Notes: generated by a model not told the origin, from the letters alone. Shown: positions 15,654 through 23,470, counted from the first letter of the stretch. The stretch: DNA of 29,969 bases from JABWCE01 sp964355045 (GCA_964355045.1 CAYHCM010000033.1:1-29969), one strand, 5' to 3'. Made by a program: numbers and translations.

Positions 15654-15969
15654 TGTTTTATCCATTTCGCTTTTTGACAGACAAGTCAAAAGATTGTCTA
15701 AAAAATATCGATCCTTAAAAATGGATGTGATTGAATTGTCGAAAGTTTTGATAGATAATCCAATTCAAGGTAAGTCTCTTGGTAATAACTTTTATAAGGT
15801 TCGACTATCCGTAACTTCCAAAAATAAAGGAAAGTCGGGAGGTGCGAGAGTAATTACATATTTAAAGATAACGGAAACTATAGTTTATCTTGCTTTCATT
15901 TATGATAAGACTGAGAAAGGGAATATAACCGATAAAGAACTTGAGCAGATTTTTAAACTGATTCCTTAA
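15643..15969 (+). CDS. Type II toxin, RelE/ParE-like
   Basis: A 108-aa basic protein with the RelE/ParE fold pattern: an N-terminal helix with FDRQVKRLSKKYRSL, then DNPIQGKSLGNNFYKVRLSV, SGGARVITYLKI and IVYLAFIYDKTEKGNI, matching helix-helix followed by beta strands with a basic patch. Such toxins either cleave mRNA in the ribosome or poison gyrase, and the sequence does not tell which. The ATG lies inside the antitoxin's last codons (ATGAGTTATAA), so translation is probably coupled. The insertion between the FKBP genes suggests lateral gain, although no mobile-element ends are seen. Confidence 0.8.
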   Translation: MSYNVLSISLFDRQVKRLSKKYRSLKMDVIELSKVLIDNPIQGKSLGNNFYKVRLSVTSKNKGKSGGARVITYLKITETIVYLAFIYDKTEKGNITDKELEQIFKLIP

Positions 15970-15993
15970 TCAAAATTCTTTAAGAATTAATAA

Positions 15994-16021
15994 ATAAAAA
16001 GCCCACGATTAATTACCATGG
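15994..16021 (-). terminator. Degenerate terminator of FKBP gene 2
   Basis: On the minus strand CCATG pairs with CGTGG (one G-U pair) around about 9 nt, followed by GCTTTTTATTTATT. It is a decayed copy of the perfect terminator after FKBP gene 3 (16856-16878), sharing AAATAAAAAGCCCACGATTA. Confidence 0.6.
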
Positions 16022-16048
16022 TTCAATCTATGTTCGTTTATAAAAAAT

Positions 16049-16798
16049 TTATTTTTCTATTCCTAATAGTTCTACCTCAAAAATGAGCAAACTACCACCT
16101 GGAATACCGCTATTGCCTTGCGAACCATAGGCCAAGGCTGATGGAATATAAACCTCCCATTTAGAACCAACAGGCATTAATTGAAGAACCTCCATCCAGC
16201 CCGGTATTACCTGATTTACTCCAAATACCGCCGGTTCGCCACGTTCTACCGAACTATCAAAAATTTTGCCATCCATAAATTTTCCGGTATAATGAACTTT
16301 TACCTTCTGATCAACTTTTGGTTTTTTACCTTTTCCCTTTTTTAATATTTTGTATTGTAAACCACTCGCGGTAGTCTTCACACCTCGTATAGTTTTATTT
16401 TTAGCTAAAAATTCGGCACCAAGTTTTTCAGCGGCTTCAATGGCAGGTGAATTTTTCTTTTGCATTTCAGCCTCTTTCTTTTGCATTTCTGCATCACGAC
16501 TTGCTAACTGGGCTTTTTCAAAATTTCCCATAATCTCACGTACCTTCATATCATCCATTAGTACTGAATCGCCTGATATAGAACGTTGCATAGCAATTTT
16601 AATAATTTCATAATTCAACCCCGTTGAATCTGAAATACTTAGATTTACTTTTAAACTTTCTCCAATAGCTTTGCCCAATGCATAGCTTACGCTATCCATA
16701 TTCGTTTTTAAATCCGTGCAATCAGGTGAATCGTTTTGGGCTTTAGTATGGGTTGAAATAGCAAGGTAGCCGATAATAATTAGGAGGATTTTTTTCAT
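16049..16798 (-). CDS. FKBP-type peptidyl-prolyl isomerase (Mip/FkpA-like), exported
   Basis: Periplasmic prolyl isomerase of about 249 aa. The ATG at 16798 (MKKILLIIIGYLAIS) is preferred over the one three codons upstream because it gives a standard signal peptide cleaved near TKAQ. Residues ~35-90 form the Mip-type dimerisation region (DSVSYALGKAIGESLKV, QRSISGDSVLMDD). A charged coiled-coil linker follows (AEMQKKEAEMQKK). The last ~105 residues are the FKBP domain (VKVHYTGKFMDGKIFDSS, GVNQVIPGWMEVLQLMPVG, IPSALAYGSQG, IPGGSLLIFEVELLG). It is nearly identical to the next gene upstream through much of its length, so this is a tandem duplicate. Its neighbour has a lipobox and this one does not, so the two likely differ in localisation. 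Confidence 0.93.
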   Translation of the reverse strand: MKKILLIIIGYLAISTHTKAQNDSPDCTDLKTNMDSVSYALGKAIGESLKVNLSISDSTGLNYEIIKIAMQRSISGDSVLMDDMKVREIMGNFEKAQLASRDAEMQKKEAEMQKKNSPAIEAAEKLGAEFLAKNKTIRGVKTTASGLQYKILKKGKGKKPKVDQKVKVHYTGKFMDGKIFDSSVERGEPAVFGVNQVIPGWMEVLQLMPVGSKWEVYIPSALAYGSQGNSGIPGGSLLIFEVELLGIEK

Positions 16799-16849
16799 TT
16801 GATACATTTTTTATATAAACGTAATATATGAGCCTTAAAGTATTTTAAA

Positions 16850-16880
16850 TAAAAAGCCCACGATTAATAACCGTGGGCCA
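16850..16880 (-). terminator. Rho-independent terminator of FKBP gene 3
   Basis: On the minus strand GCCCACG (16878-16872) pairs with CGTGGGC (16862-16856) around GTTATTAAT, followed directly by TTTTTATTT. It starts about 25 nt after the gene's stop. Confidence 0.85.
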
Positions 16881-16903
16881 AACTATTTTCATTTATAAAA
16901 ATT

Positions 16904-17689
16904 TTATTTTTCTATTCCCAAAAGTTCTACTTCAAAAATCAAAGTACTTCCACCGGGAATGCCGCCGTTACCTTGCGGGCCATAAGCTAATGCAGATGGA
17001 ATATATAATTCCCATTTGCTGCCAATAGGCATTAATTGGAGAGCTTCAGTCCAACCCGGGATTACCTGATTTACTCCAAAAACTGCCGGTGTACCCCGTT
17101 GTACCGAGCTATCAAAAACTTTACCATCTAATAATTTTCCGGTATAATGTACTTTTACTTTGTCGGTGGCAGTAGGTTTGGCACCTTTTCCGGCTTTCAT
17201 AATTTTGTATTGTAAGCCGGTTGCTGTGGTAACCACACTTCCATCCATTTTATTTTTTGCCAAAAATTCAGCACCAAGTTTTTCCTGTGCGGCAATGGCC
17301 GGAGCATTTTTCTTTATCATTTCATCCTCTTTCTTTTGCCTTTCAATCTCTTTCTTTTGCATTTCTGCTTCGCGAATGGCCATCTGACCATTTTCAAAAC
17401 CTCCCATAATCTCCCGTACCTTATTATCATCCATAATTACCGAATCGCCGGCAATAGAGCGTTGCATGGCAATTTTAATTATTTCATAATTCAAGCCCGT
17501 TGAATCTGAAATACTCAGGTTAACTTTTAAACTTTCTCCGATTGCTTTGCCCAATGCATAGCTTACACTATCCATTTTCGATTTAAGTTTTGGATTGTCG
17601 GGGGATTTTGAATTTGTTCCCTTTTTACATGATACTATACCTGATACGGCTATTATCATTCCTAATGTTACTAATTTTAATTTTCTCAT
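16904..17689 (-). CDS. FKBP-type peptidyl-prolyl isomerase, lipoprotein (Mip-like)
   Basis: A 261-aa prolyl isomerase. The signal ends in a lipobox, SGIVSC, with Cys21 as the lipidation site, so it is probably membrane-anchored. The Mip-type N-terminal region (MDSVSYALGKAIGESLKV, NYEIIKIAMQRS, GDSVIMDD) is followed by a charged helix (MQKKEIERQKKEDEM) and the FKBP domain (VKVHYTGKLLDGKVFDSS, GVNQVIPGWTEALQLMPIG, SALAYGPQG, GGSTLIFEVELLG). It folds or guards exported proteins after secretion. The three FKBP genes share a strand and lie within 3 kb, and a clean terminator separates this one from the second. It follows the ABC-F gene by 68 bp on the same strand. Confidence 0.94.
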   Translation of the reverse strand: MRKLKLVTLGMIIAVSGIVSCKKGTNSKSPDNPKLKSKMDSVSYALGKAIGESLKVNLSISDSTGLNYEIIKIAMQRSIAGDSVIMDDNKVREIMGGFENGQMAIREAEMQKKEIERQKKEDEMIKKNAPAIAAQEKLGAEFLAKNKMDGSVVTTATGLQYKIMKAGKGAKPTATDKVKVHYTGKLLDGKVFDSSVQRGTPAVFGVNQVIPGWTEALQLMPIGSKWELYIPSALAYGPQGNGGIPGGSTLIFEVELLGIEK

Positions 17690-17757
17690 TATTTTTTTTG
17701 TTTTTAAGTTGAATTCTTGAAACTTTGTTTCCTTTTTTTTAAGTTTAATATAAATTT

Positions 17758-19374
17758 TTATACGGCCACAGCCAAATTATATAATTCTTCCTTGCGCTGC
17801 GCTACTTCATCATTATCCAAATAATCATCGTATTCGCATACTTTGTCAATCATTCCGTTTGGAGTTAATTCAATAACCCGGGTGGCCAAAGTTTGAACAA
17901 TAGTATGGTCGCGGCTTGTAAACATGATGGTTCCTTCATAATTATTAAGGCCATTATTCAAAGCCGTGATAGATTCCAAATCCAAGTGATTGGTGGGTTC
18001 ATCCAATATTATAAGGTTAGGATTTTGGAGCATTAATTTGGAAAGCATACACCTAACTTTTTCTCCTCCCGAAAGCACTTTGCATGATTTTAAACTTTCT
18101 TCTCCCGAAAAAAGCATACGGCCTAAAAACCCGCGGATAAAGGTTTCGTCCTTTTCTACAGAATATTGTCTTAGCCAGTCAATCAGGTTTAAATCCGATT
18201 CAAAATAATGGTCCTTATCATTAGGCAGGTAACCTTTGTTAATAGTTATTCCAAAATCAAAACTTCCTTTGTCAGGTTTTATTTCGCCCATTATTACCCT
18301 GAACAAATTAGTAATTGCAATACTTTCGCGCGAAAGGAAAACTACTTTTTCGTTTCTGTACAGGCTAAAGTTTAAATCTTTGAAGTAAGGTTTTAATGTT
18401 AATCCCTGAACATTTAATATTTGGTCGCCGGCTTCTCTATCCTGCTTGAAAAATATACCCGGATATTTTCTGCTCGAAGGTTCTATATCGTCCACATTCA
18501 GTTTTTCGAGCATTTTTTTACGACTTGTAGCTTGTTTTGATTTTTTAACGTTAGCGCTAAAACGGTCAATAAATTCCTGAAGTTCCTTTCTTTTTTCCTC
18601 GTTCTTTTTATTAAGGTCCGATTTTTGGCGTGATGCTAACTGGCTTGCTTCGTACCAAAACGTATAACTGCCGCCATATATTTTTATTTTTCTAAAATCA
18701 ATATCGCACACATGAGTACATACCGAATCTAAAAAGTGTCGGTCGTGAGAAACCACAATCACTACATTTTTATAATCGGCCAAAAAGTTTTCGAGCCAGC
18801 TAACGGTGGCTATATCCAGGTCATTGGTTGGTTCATCCAATATCAAAATATCGGGATTTCCAAAAATAGCCTGAGCTAAAAGTACTCTTACTTTTTGATT
18901 ATTGCTTAAATCGCCCATGCGGGCATAGTGAAATTCTTCGGTTACACCCAATGAACCCAACAATTCTCCGGCTTCACTTTCCGAATTCCAACCGTTCATA
19001 TCAGCAAATTTTTCTTCCAAATGACTGGCTATATGTCCGTCTTCATCGTTAAAATCTTCTTTGGCATAAATAGCTTCCTTCTGTTTCATAATGCTATACA
19101 ATTCCTTATAGCCCATGATGACAGTTTCGAGTACCGTGTACTCATCAAACTCGTAATGGTCTTGCTTTAGCACTGCCATTCTGCTGCCGGGAGTAATAGA
19201 TACATTACCTGATGTAGGATCTATTTCGCCCGAAAGAATATCTAAAAATGTGGACTTTCCGGCACCATTGGCCCCAATTACACCATAGCAGTTTCCTTCG
19301 GTAAATTTTAAGTTTACCTCATCAAACAATACCCTTTTGCCAAACCTTAAAGATAAATCGGAAACAACTAACAT
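17758..19374 (-). CDS. ABC-F family ATPase (YbiT-like)
   Basis: Soluble tandem-ATPase protein without membrane segments, 538 aa, closest in layout to E. coli YbiT. ABC-F proteins act on the ribosome as translation factors or antibiotic-protection factors. NBD1 has Walker A GANGAGKST (34-42), a changed signature LSNNQKVRV near 157 in place of LSGGQ, and Walker B ILILDEPTNDLD near 178. The inter-domain linker (~240-310) is highly charged (KKNEEKRKELQEF, KSKQATSRKKMLEKL). NBD2 keeps the signature LSGGEKVR near 433 and Walker B IILDEPTNHLDLE. Its Walker A region near 343 reads VVFLSRESIAITNLF and has lost the GxxGxGKS/T pattern. My recollection of related flavobacterial sequences is that they share this, so it is probably a clade trait. 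A resistance role is not indicated by sequence alone. Confidence 0.92.
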   Translation of the reverse strand: MLVVSDLSLRFGKRVLFDEVNLKFTEGNCYGVIGANGAGKSTFLDILSGEIDPTSGNVSITPGSRMAVLKQDHYEFDEYTVLETVIMGYKELYSIMKQKEAIYAKEDFNDEDGHIASHLEEKFADMNGWNSESEAGELLGSLGVTEEFHYARMGDLSNNQKVRVLLAQAIFGNPDILILDEPTNDLDIATVSWLENFLADYKNVVIVVSHDRHFLDSVCTHVCDIDFRKIKIYGGSYTFWYEASQLASRQKSDLNKKNEEKRKELQEFIDRFSANVKKSKQATSRKKMLEKLNVDDIEPSSRKYPGIFFKQDREAGDQILNVQGLTLKPYFKDLNFSLYRNEKVVFLSRESIAITNLFRVIMGEIKPDKGSFDFGITINKGYLPNDKDHYFESDLNLIDWLRQYSVEKDETFIRGFLGRMLFSGEESLKSCKVLSGGEKVRCMLSKLMLQNPNLIILDEPTNHLDLESITALNNGLNNYEGTIMFTSRDHTIVQTLATRVIELTPNGMIDKVCEYDDYLDNDEVAQRKEELYNLAVAV

Positions 19375-19464
19375 TGATTTTTTTAAACGGGTGCGAAATT
19401 AAGATTATTATTTGGGTTTTATTTCAAAAATTTGGAGTCCCCATTTGTTGCCTTTTCAGGTTAA

Positions 19465-19497
19465 AGATTTGACAACTTTTTAAAAGTTGTCAAATCT
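19465..19497. terminator. Hairpin overlapping the end of the TIGR01777 gene
   Basis: AGATTTGACAACTTTT (19465-19480) and AAAAGTTGTCAAATCT (19482-19497) form a perfect 16-bp stem around one base. The last codons and the stop (19480-19482) are inside the stem. T- and A-tracts in the stem suit intrinsic termination. Confidence 0.65.
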
Positions 19498-20379
19498 GAT
19501 TCCTTCCAAATCTTTAAACTGTAATTGATAGCCTTCATCTACTAATTTTGAATTTGATACTACTGTTCCACCTGTAAATATTTCGGCTTTTTTACCAAAA
19601 ATAAGTTTTAATAAAAACGAAGGAATGGCAGGCCAAACAAAAGGTTGTCCGTTTTTTAGAACTATTGATTTGGTAACTTCCTTATTGGTATTGCATGCGG
19701 CCACTGCATTATAAATATCCGGTTTCAGTTTTTCGTCTAAAATTGCAATGAATATATTTACCAAATCATCAATATGAATCCACGATACAGGTTGTTTTCC
19801 GGTACCAATGGGTGAGGCAATTTTCCATTTGGCTAAATCTTTAATCTTTTTGTAAAACCCCCCTTTTTCGGCTAAAACTATCCCAATTCTAAGCAGTGAT
19901 AATTTTGACTCCGTGGTTTCCAAAGTTTTGGCTGCCTTTTCCCAATCTCTGCAAACCACGGCTGCAAAGTCATTTCCACATTTCGATTCTTCGGTTTTTG
20001 TTTCATTATTTATTAAACCATAATAGCCTATGGCCGAAACTGAAATTATATGCTTTGGAGAATTTGGTAACTGGTTAATAATATTTTTAAGAAAACAGGT
20101 AGAGTCAATTCGACTTTGTTTTATAAGATTCATTCCTGCCTCATTCCATATCGTATCGGCTATACTTGCACCGGCCAAATTTATAACGCCATAAAATTGA
20201 ACATCGGGCAGCATATCAAAAATTTTCAAATCCGGATCCCATTTGTAAATATTCAATTTTTCATCCGACCGGGAAGTTGAAAAGACAAACACAGTATAAC
20301 CTTTTTCGGTTAATTTTCGGGTCAATAAAGTGCCGATTAAACCGGTAGCACCGGTAATAAGAATATTTTTAGGAGTCAT
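19480..20379 (-). CDS. yfcH: TIGR01777 family NAD(P)-binding protein (YfcH/SulA-type epimerase-like)
   Basis: Extended short-chain dehydrogenase/epimerase relative, 299 aa. The N-terminus has the Rossmann motif ITGATGLIGTLLTRKL (9-24), then GVINLAGASIAD near 83, SVSAIGYYG near 118 with the YG-type active-site segment, GIVLAEKGGFYKK, PVSWIHIDDLVN near 205, and the C-terminal VNSKLVDEGYQLQF-type tail. Most members have no proven substrate; a nucleotide-sugar or other nucleotide ligand is assumed. It is divergent from a CarH-like regulator across about 70 bp, and in other bacteria I recall this family near light-stress and carotenoid or photolyase genes. A regulatory link is an inference. The ATG at 20379 is the natural start. 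Confidence 0.87.
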   Translation of the reverse strand: MTPKNILITGATGLIGTLLTRKLTEKGYTVFVFSTSRSDEKLNIYKWDPDLKIFDMLPDVQFYGVINLAGASIADTIWNEAGMNLIKQSRIDSTCFLKNIINQLPNSPKHIISVSAIGYYGLINNETKTEESKCGNDFAAVVCRDWEKAAKTLETTESKLSLLRIGIVLAEKGGFYKKIKDLAKWKIASPIGTGKQPVSWIHIDDLVNIFIAILDEKLKPDIYNAVAACNTNKEVTKSIVLKNGQPFVWPAIPSFLLKLIFGKKAEIFTGGTVVSNSKLVDEGYQLQFKDLEGIRFDNF

Positions 20380-20410
20380 TAGGTTTATATTTTAAAAACA
20401 ATATTAAAAT

Positions 20411-20446
20411 CGCTTTGTTTTATATTAGCAAGGCTAATTTTTTTTG
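20411..20446 (+). promoter_or_regulatory. Candidate promoter of the MerR/CarH-like gene
   Basis: TTTG (20414-20417), a 17-nt spacer, then TAATTTTT (20435-20442; TTTG follows at 20443-20446). It lies 4-8 nt before the ATG at 20450, so the leader would be very short. The AT-rich region also carries imperfect repeats (CAATATTAAAA, TTTTATATTAG) that could hold an operator, but none is clear. Confidence 0.45.
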
Positions 20447-20449
20447 GCA

Positions 20450-21501
20450 ATGGGAACTTATTATATTAAAGATCTCGAAAGCATTACAGGAATTAAGGCA
20501 CATACGCTTCGTATTTGGGAGCAAAGGTATAATTTGGTAATTCCCAAACGAACTCCGGCAAACATCCGATATTATGATGATGAAGACGTAAAGCTTTTGT
20601 TAAATATAGCATTGCTAAATAAAAAGGGTTTAAAAATTTCAAAAATAGCCAATTTATCCAAATCTGAAATACACTCTGAAGCACTAATTACACATAATCT
20701 TAGAAATAAAAATGATGACCTTATAAATTCGCTAATCCTTGCTACGTATAATCTGAGCGAAGATGCATTTAATAAGGTGTTTTCAAATTATATAATGCGG
20801 GAGGGGTTCGAAAATACCATTACAAAACTGGCTTTTCCATTTATACAAAGGCTCGGCGATTTATGGGTTTCCAATGCCCTGCATCCGGCTTTAGAGCATT
20901 TTGCAACGGATATTATCAAAAAGAAAATTCAGATTGCCACCGAAGTTCAAACCAAAAAAGCAACCAATTCCAAAAAATTCTTATTGTTTTTGCCCCCGGG
21001 CGAAATGCACGATTTGGGACTTCTTTTTGCCAATTATGTTATCCGAAGCCTTGGACATGAAGTTTTGTATTTCGGACAAAACACACCGCTAACAGACCTG
21101 TTTGAAAGAATTAAAAATTTTAAGGCCGATTATATTCTTTCAATTTTTACGACCTGTAATTCGGATATTGAGCCAACCAAATTTGTTAAAGAAATTCATT
21201 CTAATATGCCTGATGTTAAAATTATTTTGGCCGGTTGCAGATTGCGNNNNNNNNNNNNNNNNNNNNNNNNNNNNNNNNNNNNNNNNNNNNNNNNNNNNNN
21301 NNNNNNNNNNNNNNNNNNNNNNNNNNNNNNNNNNNNNNNNNNNNNNAAATTCATTCTAATATGCCTGATGTTAAAATTATTTTGGCCGGTTGCAGATTGC
21401 GCTATAAAACCTGTAAATGTTTTAGTGACAATGAATACCGAGGTAAGGTAATTATTTTAAACGAACCCGGTGAATTGAAAGGGTATTTGGAGGCGATGTG
21501 A
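20450..21501 (+). CDS. MerR-family regulator with CarH-type cobalamin-binding domain (split by a false gap)
   Basis: Transcription regulator with an N-terminal MerR helix-turn-helix (YIKDLESITGIKAHTLRIWE, QRYNLVIPKRT) and a C-terminal B12-binding fold. The CarH signatures are present: Trp, nine residues, then Glu-His (LWVSNALHPALEHF), and E-x-H-x-x-G within PPGEMHDLGLLFANYVIRSL, followed by LYFGQNTPLTDL. TtCarH, as I recall it, has PPGERHEIG and the same W-x9-EH. The residue after the Trp is Val where TtCarH has its second His ligand, so light chemistry may differ. The ATG at 20450 is preferred over the TTG at 20444. A 100-N gap interrupts the frame, but merging the 55-bp overlap at its edges gives one continuous 300-aa protein ending RGKVIILNEPGELKGYLEAM. 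It is divergent from the TIGR01777 gene. Confidence 0.88.
21192..21401. other. False gap 3: exact 55-bp overlap on both sides of 100 N
   Basis: The 55 bp at 21192-21246 recur unchanged at 21347-21401, on either side of the N run (21247-21346). An identical overlap of exactly 55 bases is what a de Bruijn assembler with k = 55 leaves at contig ends. Removing 155 bp keeps the MerR frame open. Confidence 0.9.
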
Positions 21502-21507
21502 ATTGGA

Positions 21508-21600
21508 ATCAAAGGAAGTCTTCGCTTTAAGCGATCAAAGGAAGTCTTCGCTTTAAGCGATCAAAGGAAGCCTTCGCTTTAAGCGAAGGCTTCCTTTGAT
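21508..21600. repeat. Three 26-bp direct repeats ending in a 41-bp perfect palindrome
   Basis: Units at 21508-21533, 21534-21559 and 21560-21585 share ATCAAAGGAAG, then T or C, then CTTCGCTTTAAGCG. The third unit is extended so that 21560-21579 and 21581-21600 are exact reverse complements around one base. It lies between the convergent MerR and PD-(D/E)XK genes, 6 nt after the MerR stop. It may serve as a bidirectional terminator, but the repetition is more than termination needs. Confidence 0.9.
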
Positions 21601-21612
21601 AATACCACAGAT

Positions 21613-22188
21613 TTAAAAACTTCTGGGTTTAAAAGAATCTTCATTAATTATTGATGATGAATTACCTGTAGCTTTTATGGCAAACAAACCATTATTCATA
21701 GCATAATTATCGCTGCTGCCTTCTGAATGTAAAAAGGCTACAGCTCCTAAAACCTTAAAATTAGAAAATTCTTTTAGCCAAATCCGGGCATTTTTAAGTT
21801 TTTTTATAAAATCTTTCACATCGGATATAGTTAGTGTTGTTTTTACTTCAGTAATTACAATTTCGTTTCCATTATGAGCAATAATATCAAATTCAAAATT
21901 CATCCCTTCATGGTTACCTTTCCTCCGTTGTGAGGTTTCGTGTACATCAATACCTCTTTCGCGCAGCATTGGTATTAATTGTCCTTCTACTAAACCTTCC
22001 ACCAATTTGCCCCACATGGTGGTAAATTGACCTAATACCTTATCCGCCTTTTTATTGCTTGCAAGTATCTCTTCTGCATTTTTTTTAAGAATTGCTTCCG
22101 TTTCTTTAAACCGTTCCTTTGTTTCCTTATCAGAAATTACAAGTTCTGCAATCATTTTTTCAAGTCTGTCAAAATCAAAATCTGCCAT
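21613..22188 (-). CDS. PD-(D/E)XK nuclease-superfamily protein (DUF3782-like)
   Basis: A 191-aa protein. Residues 7-55 form a charged coiled coil (KETKERFKETEAILKKNAEE). Residues ~60-180 show a restriction-nuclease-like core with an acidic FEFDII (Glu99, Asp101) and EVK (Glu114, Lys116), and KLVEGLVEG near 61-69 could supply the upstream Glu. Members of this family are common in Bacteroidota and cyanobacteria and their biological role is not known; DNA cleavage is possible but unproven. No partner methylase or other defence gene is adjacent. A good -7 element (22208-22215) lies 19 nt upstream of the ATG. It is on the same strand as the upstream GT4 gene, with 70 bp between them. Confidence 0.75.
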   Translation of the reverse strand: MADFDFDRLEKMIAELVISDKETKERFKETEAILKKNAEEILASNKKADKVLGQFTTMWGKLVEGLVEGQLIPMLRERGIDVHETSQRRKGNHEGMNFEFDIIAHNGNEIVITEVKTTLTISDVKDFIKKLKNARIWLKEFSNFKVLGAVAFLHSEGSSDNYAMNNGLFAIKATGNSSSIINEDSFKPRSF

Positions 22189-22207
22189 AATTCATGCTAT
22201 ATGATTG

Positions 22208-22240
22208 CAAAATTAATTTATCCGATTGGTATTTTTCCAA
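22208..22240 (-). promoter_or_regulatory. Promoter of the PD-(D/E)XK gene
   Basis: On the minus strand TTG (22240-22238), 22 nt, then TAATTTTG (22215-22208), an exact TAnnTTTG, ending 19 nt before the ATG. Confidence 0.45.
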
Positions 22241-22258
22241 TAAAATATTTTGGTAATC

Positions 22259-23464
22259 TCAAATACCTTTATCAATCACTTTCTCATAATACTCCACTAA
22301 TTCCTTCACCACTATCTCAGGTTTTAATTTTTCAATACGTTCCATCGCTTTTTTACCCATGGCTTGTTTTTCGAGCTCAGTCATATTTAAGCCGTAATCT
22401 ATAGCTTCCATAAGGCTTTCAGGATGGCTGTGCTCACAAAGTAATCCTGAAATACCGGGATTAATTAATTGTTCAAAACTGGTTTTATAGGTACCAATTA
22501 CTACTTTGCCAAAGGCCATAGCTTCAATGCACGTATTGGGGAAATTATCAAGCCGCGAAGGTAAAACAACCAGTTCGGCATTTTGAATAACCGGGTATAG
22601 CAAATTATGCGGTGTGCTGAAATACCAAATAATCCGATGACAATGTTTTCCAGCTTTTTCTTTTAGTATTTCTAAAATTGGTTTGCCATTACTTCCAATG
22701 TCTTTGCCAATAAAAACAAAGTAATGGCTGGGATATTTTTTAAAAAATTGCTCTACTATTTTAGAAATGTCCAATAATCCTTTTACCGGGTAAAGTGAAC
22801 CAAAGTATAACAAATAAGGGTTATTTGAGGTTTTGGAAATTAGGTCATTAAGCAGTTCATTATCTGAATTTGAGGAATCCAAAGTAAAAGGAGTTTCAAT
22901 TAATGCAATTTCTTTATTAAATTTATTAGCGATGTAATCACCGATAATTCTGCTTGGCCCAAAAACGTATTTAGTACGTTTGAGCATAATATCTTGTAAA
23001 TATTGTTTTTGCCAAAGGCGGAAATTTTGTTTTCGACCACTTGCCCGGTCTATCAATTTTTGATAACTCGAAATTCGTATGGTATAAGGAATATTTTTAG
23101 GTTTAAAAATAGCAAGCCCCATCAAATTGGTGTATTGAATAATATCAAAGGGAGTATTTCTATGATACTTCGAAATTGTTTTTTTAAACCGGTAACTTCT
23201 TACCATAAAAAGTAAGGCCGGATTTAATCTGAAAAGTGTAATAATATTAACCAACCAATACCACCATGTCAATTGTTTTTCCTTTATTCTGATTACCTTA
23301 ATCCCATAATATGATAATGATTCGTTTTTATTGGAAGCTATAAAAACAACCGGTTCATGCCCTAATGATTGCAAGGATAAACTAACCCTGTAGATATAAT
23401 TAGACAAACCGCCATCATATATTTTTTCGGTTAAAAATTCGGTGGTAGCTAAGGCTATTCTCAT
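22259..23464 (-). CDS. Glycosyltransferase family 4 (GT-B fold)
   Basis: Cytosolic or membrane-associated retaining glycosyltransferase, 401 aa, of the kind that adds sugars to lipopolysaccharide or capsule. The N-terminal GT4 domain opens with MRIALATTEFLTEKIYDGG, the Gly-rich acceptor loop. The C-terminal donor-binding domain has LLYFGSLYPVKGLLDI near 222, VVLPSRLDNFPNTCIEAMAFGK near 300-320, and GTYKTSFEQLINPGISGLL, the sugar-nucleotide site with its E-x7-E style acidic residues. The donor and acceptor cannot be told. It lies near asnB and a methyltransferase on the opposite strand, with a VapBC pair between. The -7 element TACTTTTG (23471-23478) ends 6 nt before the ATG. Confidence 0.9.
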   Translation of the reverse strand: MRIALATTEFLTEKIYDGGLSNYIYRVSLSLQSLGHEPVVFIASNKNESLSYYGIKVIRIKEKQLTWWYWLVNIITLFRLNPALLFMVRSYRFKKTISKYHRNTPFDIIQYTNLMGLAIFKPKNIPYTIRISSYQKLIDRASGRKQNFRLWQKQYLQDIMLKRTKYVFGPSRIIGDYIANKFNKEIALIETPFTLDSSNSDNELLNDLISKTSNNPYLLYFGSLYPVKGLLDISKIVEQFFKKYPSHYFVFIGKDIGSNGKPILEILKEKAGKHCHRIIWYFSTPHNLLYPVIQNAELVVLPSRLDNFPNTCIEAMAFGKVVIGTYKTSFEQLINPGISGLLCEHSHPESLMEAIDYGLNMTELEKQAMGKKAMERIEKLKPEIVVKELVEYYEKVIDKGI

Positions 23465-23470
23465 AGTTTA

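Noticed and set aside
20444..21451. A 335-aa frame running through the N run of gap 3
   Set aside because: It passes through unknown bases and then reads the repeated 55 bp in the wrong frame. Merging the overlap gives the true 300-aa protein instead.
21508..21600. CRISPR array
   Set aside because: The 26-bp units are directly adjacent with no spacers, only three copies, and no cas genes are nearby.
21613..22188. Restriction-modification or other defence system
   Set aside because: The PD-(D/E)XK-like protein has no methylase, specificity subunit or other defence gene beside it.
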